From positions 63,920,080-63,984,079 of the forward strand of contig NC_082694.2 of NCBI RefSeq assembly GCF_949987515.2: a stretch of DNA of 64,000 bases. Direction: 5' to 3'. The notes under the pieces are model-generated. The model saw nothing but the letters and a program-made list of their open reading frames with translations. It was not told the DNA's origin and searched no databases. Origin of the DNA: Delphinus delphis. Its lineage: Eukaryota > Chordata > Mammalia > Artiodactyla > Delphinidae. The translations under genes and the position numbers were made by a program. Position 1 is the first letter of the stretch, and the number at the start of each line of letters is the position of its first letter. Shown here piece by piece: positions 33,372 through 43,081 of the stretch.

Positions 33372-34690
33372 TGTCAACAAACACATGAAAGGATGCTCAA
33401 CATCACTAATGATTAGAGAAATGCAAATCAAAACTACAATGAGGTATCACCCCACACCAGTCAGAATGGCCATCATCAAAAAATCTACAAACAATTAATG
33501 CTGGAGAGGGTGTGGAGAAAAGGGAACCTTCTTGCACTGTTGGTGGGAATGTAAATTGATACAACCACTATGGAGAACAGTATGGAGGTTCCTTAAAAAA
33601 CTAAAAATAGAACTACCACACGACCCAGCAATCCCACTACTGGGCATATACACTGAGAAAACCATAATTCAAAAAGAGTCATGTACCACATGGGCTTCCC
33701 TGGTGGCGCAGTGGTTAAGAATCCGCCTGCCAATGCAGGGGACACGGGTTCAATCCCTGGTCCAGGAAGATCCCACATGCTGCGGAGCAACTAAGCCCGT
33801 GTGCTACAACTACTGAGCCTGCGCTCTAGAGCCCGCAAGCCACAACTACTGAGCCTGAGTGCCACAACTACTGAAGCCCGCGTACCTAGAGCCCATGCTC
33901 CACAACAAGAGAAGCCACCGCAATGAGAAGCCTGTGTACTGCAACTAAGAGCAGCCCCCACTTGTCGCAAATAGAGAAACCCGCGTGCAGCAACAAACAC
34001 CCAATGCAGCCAAAAAAAAAATAAATAAATTTATTTAAAAAAAACAAAACAAAAAACCCAAAACGAGTCATGTACCACAATGTTCACTGCAGCTCTATTT
34101 ACAACAGCCAGGACATGGAAGCAACCTAAGTGTCCAGCAACAGATGAATGGATAAAGAAGATGTGGCACATATATACAATGGAATATTACTCAGCCATAA
34201 AAAGAAACGAAATTGAGTTATTTGTAGTCAGGTGGATGGACCTAGAGTCTGTCATACAGAGTGAAGTATGTCAGAAAGAGAAAAACAAATACCGTATGCT
34301 AACACATATATATGGAATCTAGAAAAAACCAAAATGGTTCTGAAGAACCTAGGGGCAGGACAGGAATAAAGATGCAGATGTAGAGAATGGACTTGAGGAC
34401 ACGGGGAGGGGGACGGGTAAGCTGGGACGAAGTGAGAGAGTGGCATGGACATATATACACTACCAAAGGTAAAATAGATAGCTAATGGGAAGCAGCCGCA
34501 TAGCACAGGGAGATCAGCTCGGTGTTTTGTGACCACCTAGAGGGGTGGGATAGGGAGGGTGGGAGGGAGACGCAAGAGGGAGGAGATATGGGGATATATG
34601 TATATGTATAGCTGATTCACTTTGTTATAAAGCAGAAACTAACACGCCATTGTAAAGCAATGATACTCCAATAAATACGTTAAAAAAAAA
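33372..34690 (+). mobile_element. 5'-truncated L1 3' end, interrupted by a nested SINE
   Basis: Same piece of L1 as at 13757-14680: the C-terminal end of ORF2 (open frames 33532-33816 and 34080-34322), then the same 3' UTR and an A tail at 34682-34690. A perfect 15-bp duplication, AAAAGCACTCAGGGC, at 33357-33371 and 34691-34705 marks its borders exactly. A CHR SINE with its own duplication sits inside at 33691-34064. Without the SINE the L1 part is about 930 bp. It is antisense to LTBP1. Confidence 0.95.
33691..34064 (+). mobile_element. CHR-type SINE, long subtype, nested in L1
   Basis: Head 'tgggcttccctggtggcgca', then a tRNA-like part with 'gggttcaatccctggtcca', then several 'gccacaactactgagcctg' repeats, and a tail of A with (TAAA) units. 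A perfect 15-bp duplication of L1 sequence, GAGTCATGTACCACA, flanks it at 33676-33690 and 34065-34079. It therefore inserted after the L1 did. It is about 374 bp with its tail. Confidence 0.95.
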
Positions 34691-35203
34691 AAAAGCACTC
34701 AGGGCATTTCACATTTAACTACATAGTTTTACCCTATTGACTAAGAAATGTGTGTTTGCTCTGATATTTAATACCTGAATACTTCAAGGTAGCCAGAAAT
34801 AGTCTGATGAAAGAAAAAAGGGGACTCTGCTGCCCAATCATATGTCAGTAAAGAAGTAGCACTTCTAGGTCCATGTATGTGCTCACATGCACACACACCC
34901 ACACGTGGACAGGAGGTGACTAGCGTGGAGCCCACAGAGGGCTCCGTAATGTAATCCCAACTCTCCTGGATTTCATCACAAATAGACAGAAGGGGGAAAA
35001 GTTCCATAAAGTTTAAATGGCAGTGAAGTAATTCTAGCAACAACACACTAAATTTCTATTTCCCAAACAGAGGGAGCAAGAGGTGGTTCTCTGTGTAACC
35101 TTCACATGCTGGGCTAATGAACAAAGCATGGCAAAACAACTCAGGTTTCTCAAAAGCCAAACAACTGTTGAGCTCATACACCAATGCAGTCAGTTAATCT
35201 TAC

Positions 35204-35275
35204 CTTGACAAAAGGTGTTGTTAACCCGTTTATAACCCTGTAGACATTCCATCATTTGATTATATCCATGATAAG
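35204..35275 (-). CDS. LTBP1: LTBP1 internal exon: end of first eight-cysteine module
   Basis: A 72-nt exon (phase 1 to phase 1) with acceptor 'actgtttcttctttacag' and donor CAAG|gtaaga. It encodes YHGYNQMMECLQGYKRVNNT then FCQ. Its two cysteines are the seventh and eighth of the module that starts in exon 63477-63751. NNT is a possible N-glycosylation site. The split codon T|CT (serine) joins exon 38634-38736 and G|AT (aspartate) joins exon 12484-12606. I remember the human protein with proline where this copy has glutamine (MECLQGYK). The exon is very short for its two intron neighbours of 3.4 and 22.6 kb. Skipping would keep frame but leave the 8-Cys module with six cysteines. Confidence 0.97.
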
Positions 35276-35984
35276 CTGTAAAGAAGAAACAGTTATGTTA
35301 CATGCTTAGTTTAAATTCTTAAAACCCTAAACTACTATATGTGGTAACCAAAGCCATATAAAGCATCAGTGATCTTATTTCTAAGATACCAACCCAAGGT
35401 ATATGCATTTCTTTCACATTTTCCTTGTTTTTCAGTATACCTCATATTTTGCAACAGACATAAATCTCAGTTAGTTGTCAATCTTGATTATGTTAGTTCA
35501 AAGAATCATAAGACTTCTATATTTTCTTCCAATTAGTGATTATTTATTACCAAAAAAAAAAAAATCAATTCCTCCCCAATGATTAACTACAGGCAGTTGA
35601 ATTTTCTTATAAATTCAGAGAGGGTGACTACACATCCTGGTCTGCCTCAGACAACCCTTGGTGATACCTTTGATCCAGCAAAGTTCATCAATAGCACGCC
35701 ATTTCACTTTTAAAAGTGTCCCAGTTTAGACAATAAATTGTATGCTCGCCTCATTTACAGGCTCACATATTCCAGTGATGAGCTGATTCTTTATACCATG
35801 AAGCTGGGAAGAATAGAAGGTGAGGACAGGAAGCTGGGAGAGGTGAAGGGCTGCTCTGATCAGTTGTATGGTTCATCAACTCAGAAAACTCATCAACAAT
35901 ACAAATGTCGCGGTCACCAATTTATCAACAAAATCCTAGTCACTGAAATTCTGACATCCTAACGTGATACCCGAGAACCTTTCT

Positions 35985-36135
35985 GGCATAAGTTCTGGGA
36001 CCAAGTTGACCTAGGTTCAAATCTTGGCTCTGCCACCTTGGAAGACAAGCTTCCTGGGTTTCAAATGGAATTCTGTACAATGGGAGTATTCCCATCTACT
36101 GAGCAGGTCAGGGTTGTTGTGGAGTTTAGAGATAA
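35985..36135 (+). mobile_element. MIR SINE
   Basis: Words in order: 'ttgacctaggttcaaatctt', 'ggctctgccaccttggaaga', 'gtacaatgggagtattccca' and 'gggttgttgtggagtttaga' follow the MIR consensus. Confidence 0.7.
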
Positions 36136-37144
36136 TTTATTTTTTAATAGAGTACAGACTCTCTCATGAAATTATTTGCAGATTTAAAATTACGTTTTCA
36201 CAGTAAGAACTGATCAACAATGCAAGGTCCTTCTGTATGTGGCTAAACAAAAACTTCAAAACATTAAATAAGAGCCACCTGAAAACTGAATTTTGAACTA
36301 CTTTGAGTGAAAAAAAAAAAGGCATGGAACACAGAACCCAGTGTCTAAAGCCAAGGAAAGTCCGCTCTTTTCCAAAACGAGTATGATTTAGATTAGTACC
36401 AACCAAGGCAAGTTTGTTAAACAACACAGGAAGAATGTGACCCTGAGTGTGTTTCTTGGGAGTGAGTCACATCGTAGGACGGCACAAAAGGAGTAAATGT
36501 CAAGATGTTAATAGTTTACTTCATTCATAATCTGCGTTGCTCTTCGTGAAACAGAATCAATGTCTTCAATTTATACGTTAGGCGAGCCCATATATCATCT
36601 GATTTTCATCAGCATTTAGTTAAAAGTGATAGCAACTTTGTACTTTCTCATGTTCTACTTAAATTATCATATTAAGATATAAAAGCATATAAAGCAGTGA
36701 ATTTATCTCCATATGATAAAATTCTAGATAGAAAATGATAGAAGGTCAGGAGTTAGGGATTAAAAAACAAAGCAAAACAGAAAAACACAACAGTATGATT
36801 CCCTTTACTCTTAACTTCTGTCCCTGTCTTGCAACGCTGGGATTTGGAAATAAGAGGAAAGAGAAAAAGCTAAATAAGCAAAAGATACACAGAGAAGGGG
36901 AGAAATGGAAAAGAAAAATAAGAGATAAAATGGAAAAAGTATTAGTGAACATAAATGTAGCCCCAAAACCAAGCTGTAAGAATTGGACTTCTTTCCTCAG
37001 CCCTTAGACTTAGCAGTGGGAAACATACCACCCATCACAATATTCCTGAAGACAAACTTACCCAAAAATGAAGGGAAGACATTTTTTAAAAGGCAATGCT
37101 TCTTCAACATTTTAAATATAGACTCGTTTCATGATCCATAAGAC

Positions 37145-37215
37145 TCCACAGCAAATGACAGAGCTGGAGTCAAACTCTAGTCTACCTAACTCGAAACTCC
37201 ATGCTCTTGAAATCA
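37145..37215 (-). mobile_element. MIR fragment, reverse orientation
   Basis: The words 'gacagagctggagtcaaact' and 'ctagtctacctaactcgaaa' match the reverse complement of the MIR core. The match is short and diverged. Confidence 0.5.
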
Positions 37216-38633
37216 TACCAGATGTCCCCTAGATGTCCCTTCAGTCAGGTTGCCACAATAATTTTAGGCAGATGGATCTTTCAGTGAGGCAGGACCATCA
37301 CACTCAACCCACTTGCTGGGAATTCACATTGGTAATCATTACTGAAACTCAGAGAAAGTCCACTGGGGACAATGTCTCGGTACTGAATGTCTTTATTTAC
37401 GTGGTTTTTTTCCCTCCCTATGTGAAGAATTCATTAATTATCAGAAACTTTAGTAGGTGTTTCCAAAAATTATTCCTCTAAAGGAAGATAGGAGCAATTA
37501 TCAAGAAAATAAGTGAAATTAATGTAGACATCAAAAGATTTAGAGAACATGTAAGTCTGAAAGACAAGGAAGAGAGACAATTTATTTAAAACAAATTACG
37601 ATGGTGATGGAAGAACAGTATGTAAGACAGACCTATGGAGCAGTGATTCTAAAATGGCAGATTCTAGATTGAACAGGTTTAAAAGGCAGTTGAGAATATC
37701 AATCAAATCAACAGACGTTTAAAGAAGGGTAAATAAAACTTAGCCAATTGAAGCCAATGAGAAAATCCTTGCAGCATAAACTATTTAAAAAAACTATAAA
37801 AATCTTCAGTAACACAAAGCAAAAGATGATGAAGAGAAAAACATCACTTGTTTTCTTGGCAAAAACACGCCGAATAAGAGGAAAAAAGCTCAACTTAAAA
37901 CAAGTTACCTCTGGCTTTCTGAAAAGTATTAGAAAAATAGTGAAAAAAGTAATAGAAAGATGTACATCTGGATTTATTCACTTCAACAGGTTCTGAACAA
38001 CAAATTTTATAGACTAAATGCATGTGGGTGTCAACAGAGATTCACGTCACGAAAATGTGATAGTTTAACAGTAGCAACTAAGAGGAGAAGGAGAAAAGCA
38101 CTGTGTCCTAGTGACTGTAAGTTTCTCTTTCACAAATCAGCAATCATTCGTTTCTCCATTTTAGCTTTTCCTTTCAGTGAAATTTGAAAACCTATAGTGT
38201 AATAAAAACTACAAGAGAAGTCGTGGATATTAATAAAAATTTCATTTAAGGAATGTAATTTAAGAAATAGCAACTGCTCTGACTTTTTATAGGGTTTGGA
38301 AATTTAATTATCATTTTAAAAGAGATCTTATTTTTCTTTCACCTCAGAAAATAGAGCCTACTTATAGCACATCCCCTTTCTAAGGACTTTTTTTTTTTTA
38401 AATAAGTAATCCAGCTGGACGAGGCAACTGATAACTGTGTCTATGAATAAACAGAATCCATGTGAAAGCTTTCTCAGACTTGCAAGGTTTCTGAAAATGC
38501 AACTTATCACACCACGTTCTACAATTCAATGCGATTTCTTTGAAGTCTAATGTTGTCTCACCATTAAAACCGTAATCATAAGGAAACAGATACGTTACAT
38601 TAACCTGCAAAGGAATGATGATACGTCACTTAC

Positions 38634-38736
38634 ACGGCTTCTTGGGGCATTTCTGGCATTTATGAAAGCCCCAGGAGGTACCCACGGTTCCACAGCAGTC
38701 CTCCTGCTTTGAAAGGCCAGGAAGCGCTTTGCCACA
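38634..38736 (-). CDS. LTBP1: LTBP1 internal exon: centre of first eight-cysteine module
   Basis: A 103-nt exon entering in phase 0 and leaving in phase 1, with acceptor 'cctcatcattgcag' and donor CCGT|gtaagt. It encodes [20 protein letters not shown] then [14 protein letters not shown]. Five cysteines are seen, with a CC pair rather than the CCC triplet of the second module. Together with one cysteine in exon 63477-63751 and two in exon 35204-35275 this gives the full eight. Its length is not a multiple of three, so skipping it alone would break the frame. The human protein, as remembered, has WGFN where this has WGFH. A G-rich tract lies on the template strand about 118 nt upstream of the acceptor. 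Confidence 0.98.
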
Positions 38737-38853
38737 CTGCAATGATGAGGTGTGAAATACAAAGGTTAATTGAATGCAGGATGCCCAGCTCCAGAGCACT
38801 GCTGTGCTTCACAGCCACATTATAAAACAGTTCCCTTGTTATTGACACAGAAC

Positions 38854-38885
38854 GGGGCGGCGGGGGGTAGGGGGGTGGCAGGGGG
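38854..38885 (+). promoter_or_regulatory. G-quadruplex-prone G-rich tract near an exon
   Basis: G runs of 4, 6, 6 and 5 occur at 38854-38857, 38862-38867, 38870-38875 and 38881-38885 with loops of four nucleotides or fewer. Because LTBP1 is on the minus strand, this is the DNA template strand; the RNA is C-rich here. The tract is 118-149 nt upstream of the acceptor of exon 38634-38736. Quadruplex formation and any effect on transcription or splicing are inference. Confidence 0.5.
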
Positions 38886-39079
38886 ACCTCTAAAACCTCA
38901 GAACAAAACACCAGCACACAATATCGCACTCAAGTAAACATGCATATTTCCAAGAGCTCCTTGGCATTTTTAGGGTCTTCAGAAAACCTGTCACTGTTCA
39001 GAGCACTTTATAAAACTTAACTCTCCAATGTCACTTCTTCCTTAGTAAGAACCTCAAAACTTAAAAGATAAACTTTTTA

Positions 39080-39283
39080 TAGATAACTAATAAGAACCTA
39101 CTGTATAGTACAGGGAACTCTATTCAATACTCTGTAATGATCTATATGGAAACAGAATCTAAAAAAGAGTGGATATGTGTATATGTGTAACTGACTCACT
39201 TTGCTGTACAGCAGAAACTAACACAACATTGTAATCTACTATACTCTGATTAAAAAATTAATTTAAAAAATTTTAAAAATTAA
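39080..39283 (+). mobile_element. Very short L1 3' end with perfect target-site duplication
   Basis: About 200 bp of L1 3' UTR: 'acctactgtatagtacaggg', 'aactctattcaatactctgt', 'ttgctgtacagcagaaacta' and 'acacaacattgtaatctact', followed by an A/T-rich tail. An 18-bp duplication, TAAAAGATAAACTTTTTA, is perfect at 39062-39079 and 39284-39301. The 3' UTR type differs from that of the L1 copies at 13757 and 33372, which have a longer 'gatgcagacgtag' block upstream. Confidence 0.92.
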
Positions 39284-39869
39284 TAAAAGATAAACTTTTT
39301 AAATTTGAGGTTTAATTGTCTGTTGAAATCTCTGCCGTGGACACTCAGGGAACAGGGCTGTAAGGGTGAGGCATGTACAGAGACCTTGAGGATGTGGCAC
39401 AGACCCCACCTAAAGAGGCCATTGGTCCTCCTGTAACACCAAGGCCTGGGCAGGGACAGGATATGATCACGGGCTGAGCCAGATCAGCTCTGGACAAAAG
39501 GCTCCAGGCACCCTGACCCAGGGAAGTCAGCCAAGCTAGGAAGGTGCTGGCAGGTTTAAGTCGGGCCAGCAGGCAGAAGAGCCAGGCGCAGAGGCCACCT
39601 GAGCAACACGAGTTGACAGATGTGAAGATCCATCTCATCTTATGGTCAACCGAGGTCAGAAGAGGCTGAGAGGCAGGATCCTAAAGTTAGACCAACTCAG
39701 TGGGGTTGGGAAGGCTCTAGGACAACAGATTCTGCTCTGTGCACGGATCTGGAGGCCAGCTGTGCAGGAAGGGCCACCTGACTCCTCATCCCTATTGTGC
39801 AGGCTAAGCCCACGCCCCAGATCTAAGGGGTCCCTCTGCCTCAGTCTCTGTAAGATTCTCCAAATGGTT

Positions 39870-40345
39870 TCCAGAGTCATCTTTCCAAAGACAAGTCTGA
39901 TCACATCACTCTGAAAACCTTCAGCGACTCTCCACTGTCTGAAGACTGCAACCTCCCTAGCATGATACATGGGACCTTCCTGTTCTCACCTTAGACAATC
40001 TTTCTCTCTGTCCCCTTCCACCTCTCTACATCCATTCTTCAGGCACACCAAAGGACTCCTTATCTTCTGTACAAACTGCGTTTCCAAAAGTTTCTCCTCT
40101 CTGGAACGCCCTTCCTTCTTCTTTTGCCTTGAGAAACGTTCTTTATCCCTTAATCCCCAGCCCTGCAGAACCCTCACCACAAAGCCTCCTCCCTCCTCAA
40201 TTTCAGCAAGTTCCTCCAACCATCCCCTCTACTCCGGGGCACTTTCTACACAATTCCACTGCTTCCCCTACGCTTTTTAATTAAACACACAGATGTATCT
40301 TATTTATATCCCAATACACAGTACACATTGCAAATAAACGCTCAA
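39870..40345 (+). mobile_element. L2 LINE 3' part
   Basis: Phrase order is that of L2: 'aagacaagtctgatcacatc', 'accttcagcgactctccact', 'ctctctggaacgcccttcct', 'ctcaccacaaagcctcctcc', 'tcttatttatatcccaatac', ending 'aaataaacgctcaatagaag'. The frames at 39969-40280 and 39656-39970 are old L2 text and flank, not genes. Confidence 0.75.
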
Positions 40346-40991
40346 TAGAAGTGGAAGAAAGGAGCAAACAACCTGAGGAACTAGGAAACCAACAAACTAG
40401 TTGCCATCCATTCAAGCAAGCGGTGGTTCTGGGAAAAACCATGGAAATTAGTAAACTCGCCCAGGCTAGCAAGCAGAACTCAGGGACAAAAAGCTGGGGC
40501 AGGTGGTGACTCGAAGAAGGGCAGCAGTGAGTAGACACCAGTCACCTGGCAGGCCTCCAGGGACAGCGCTGCTTTCCCACCAGGTCTACCCATGCAGCAT
40601 TCCCAACGAGGCTCTAAGTAACTACATGTCCCAATTGTAAAACAAAACCAGAGAAGGCTCAGCTCAGCTAATGAAGTTTTTGTTACATCACAGCTTTGAA
40701 TTCCTTAGGTTTTTGTGGTTTTTAATGATTTCAACAGGATGTTGTATGCTCTCCAAAAATAGTGTATGATAAGCAGGAGGAGGGGAGGGGGGAAAGGGGA
40801 AGGGAGTGTGAACACTTGTACAAAATGGAGAACCTGAGGGAAGAAGAGCGCACACTGGCTGGATTGAGGTAGCTCCCAGACTCCTTTAGCTTAATCACAG
40901 AAGGCTTAAATCTAAAATATGAAGCACGGAAGAAAGAACAGTGCTCCAGGCATAAGACTGGAAGCAAAATGATTATGTTAAGAACACAGAA

Positions 40992-41174
40992 GGGCTTCCC
41001 TGGTGGCACAGTGGTTGAGAGCCCACCTGCCGATGCACGGGACACGGGTTCGTGCCCCGGTCTCGGAGGATCCCACATGCCACGGAGCGACTGGGCCCAT
41101 GAGCCATGGCTGCTGAGGCTGCGCGTCCGGAGCCTGTGCTCTGCAACGGGAGAGGCCACAACAGCGAGAGGCCA
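40992..41174 (+). mobile_element. CHR-type SINE without a 3' tail
   Basis: The copy runs from GGGCTTCCCTGGTGGCACAG to 'agcgagaggcc' and stops there. The usual 'cgcgtaccgc' end and A tail are missing, and I find no flanking duplication. The cut could come from a later deletion or from irregular insertion. It carries several CpG decay changes. Frames at 40731-41355 on both strands are its translations. Confidence 0.88.
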
Positions 41175-42118
41175 GAGGTGTCTACTGTTGCAGTCCACTG
41201 CCAAAATTTGCTTATGGTTTATTTCCAGTTTTATCAGTCAGACTTACATAGGACACCAGTGCACATCCCATGTAGTCCATTCTTGTCACAGGCTCTCTAG
41301 GTTCTTCCTTTCACCAAGCAAAACTCTCAACACTTGCCGATTTTATATGCTCTAAATTTTAGTAGCAGTTAAAATCCAATTTTCACCTTGGATTCTGAGA
41401 ATGTTTTATTTGGGAAGGCAAAAATAAATCATTTTTCCTGACCAGGCCTCCAAAAACGTACAAGGTTTTCATTACAGGATTCAGGCTGCTTTATCCCATG
41501 GCCTTGTTTTGCGGGTCCACCTCCAAGAGCAGCTCAAGCCATCCAAATCGATTAAATAAATGGCAGCGTAGGTGGTACCATGACACTGTGTGTTCTTCTC
41601 AAAACTGGGTCTGCACAGTATGAGGACAGACTGCAAGGGATGAAACCAGGCTTATAACAAGGCACAAGGTTTCATGTACGCCCCTTTAGTTATTTAACAA
41701 TGCAGAGACTTCAACGTGTAGCTAGAAACTCCACCTGAGACATCTTTGTGGCCAGATGAGGGCTCTCACACAAGAGACTACTCAGCACCACTACGTCTTA
41801 CCTGGATGTAGGAAGCATCTAGAGTAAAAGAAGGTAGAGAAAGAATCTCCCCTCCACACCAAAAGGCCACATTGGAGACAACCACATTGAAAAGGATGTT
41901 AGAATCCGGGATGACCTTCTCTCAGAATGGAAGATTCTACTTCTCCATGAGACATTATCACATGGACACAGGCTGACTCTATTGAACCACATTTTTATTC
42001 CCAGATTAAAGTGATTTTTACAACTTAAAAATACAAACGAGAGAGGGCAGATAGCAGAATAAGAACTACAATCCTGCAGCCTGTGAAAAAAACCCACTTT
42101 CACAGAAAGACAGACAAG

Positions 42119-43023
42119 ATGAAAAGGCAGAGGGCTATGTACCAGATGAAGTAACAAGATAAAACCCCAGAAAAACAACTAAATGAAGTGGAGACAGGCA
42201 ACCTTCCAGAAAAAGAATTCAGAATAATGATAGTGAAGATGATCCAGGACCTCAGAAAAAGAATGGAGGCAAAGATGGAGAAGATCCAAGAAATGTTTAA
42301 CAAAGACCTAGAAGAATTAAAGAACAAAAAAACAGAGATGAACAATACAATAACTGAAATGAAAACTACACTAGAAGGAATCAATAGCAGAATGACTGAG
42401 GCAGAAGAACGGATAAGTGACCTGGAAGACAGAATGGTGGAATTCACTGCTGCAGAACAGAATAACGAAAAAAGAATGAAAAGAAATGAAGACAGCCTAA
42501 GAGACCTCTGCGACAACATTAAATGCAACAACATTCACATTATAGGGGTCCAAGAAGGAGAAGAGAGAGAGAAAGGACCAGAGAAAATATTTGCAGAGAT
42601 TATGGTGGAAAACTTCCCTAACATAGGAAAGGAAATAGCCACCCAAGTCCGGGAAGCGCAGCGAGTCCCATACAGGATAAACCCAAGGAGAAGCACACCA
42701 AGACACATAGTAATCAAATTGCAAAAATTAAAGACAAGGAAAAATTACTGAAAGCAGCAAGGGAAAAACAACAAATAACATACAAGGGAACTCCCATAAG
42801 GTTAACAACTGATTTCTCAGCAGAAACTCTACAAGCCAGAAGGGAGTGGCATGATATACTTAAAGTGATGAAAGGGAAGAACCTACAACCAAGATTACTC
42901 TACCCAGCAAGGATCTCATTCAGATTCGATGGAGAAATCAAAACCTTTACAGACAAGCAAAAGCTAAGAGAATTCAGCACCACCAAACCAGCTCTACAAC
43001 AAATGGAAAAGGAACTTCTCTAA
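42119..43023 (+). pseudogene. L1 ORF1 (RNA-binding chaperone protein), broken
   Basis: ORF1 encodes the trimeric RNA-binding protein of the L1 particle. The frame starts with ATG at 42119 but meets a TAA at 42152-42154, after 11 codons. From ATG 42188 it is open for 187 codons. That part shows a coiled-coil (MTEAEERISDLEDRMVE region, about residues 78-95 of the open piece) and the start of the RRM-like domain (NNIHIIGVQEGEE). Near 42719-42722 a one-base loss changes the frame and leads to a stop at 42749. The remaining sequence reads on in another frame to the natural stop at 43021-43023. The total length of 905 nt is one short of a multiple of three, in agreement. Not functional. Confidence 0.93.
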
Positions 43024-43081
43024 GTGAGAAACACAAGAGAAGAAAAGGACCTACAAAAACAAAAACAAAACAATTAAGAAA

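Larger units (their letters stand above)
12607..35203 (-). other. LTBP1: LTBP1 intron (22.6 kb) between exons 35204-35275 and 12484-12606
   Basis: The intron runs from donor GTAAGA at 35203-35198 to the acceptor at 12608-12607. It is repeat-dense from about 12760 to 28760: L1 3' ends, six CHR SINEs, MaLR LTR, old L1M pieces, MIR, a Tigger-like element and a palindromic repeat. No gene, RNA gene or processed pseudogene was recognised. Stretches without a nameable repeat include 15200-15770, 16100-16930, 17900-19900, 21430-23500, 25730-26500, 29110-31490 and 31610-33210, and I see no gene in them. Confidence 0.9.
35276..38633 (-). other. LTBP1: LTBP1 intron between exons 38634-38736 and 35204-35275
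   Basis: A 3.36 kb intron from donor GTAAGT at 38633-38628 to the acceptor at 35277-35276. It holds a MIR near 35985-36135 and a short reverse MIR near 37145-37215. An A/G-rich region at about 36760-36960 and 37490-37960 gives some open frames (36735-37007, 37748-37996) with only low-complexity lysine-rich translations. I see no gene and no young repeat. Confidence 0.9.

Noticed and set aside
36735..37996. Lysine-rich frames in the intron before exon 35204-35275
   Set aside because: They come from A/G-rich low-complexity DNA without any domain.
42188..42751. 187-codon coiled-coil open frame as a cellular gene
   Set aside because: It is the longest open piece of L1 ORF1, with a stop upstream, a frame change downstream and L1 ORF2 following.
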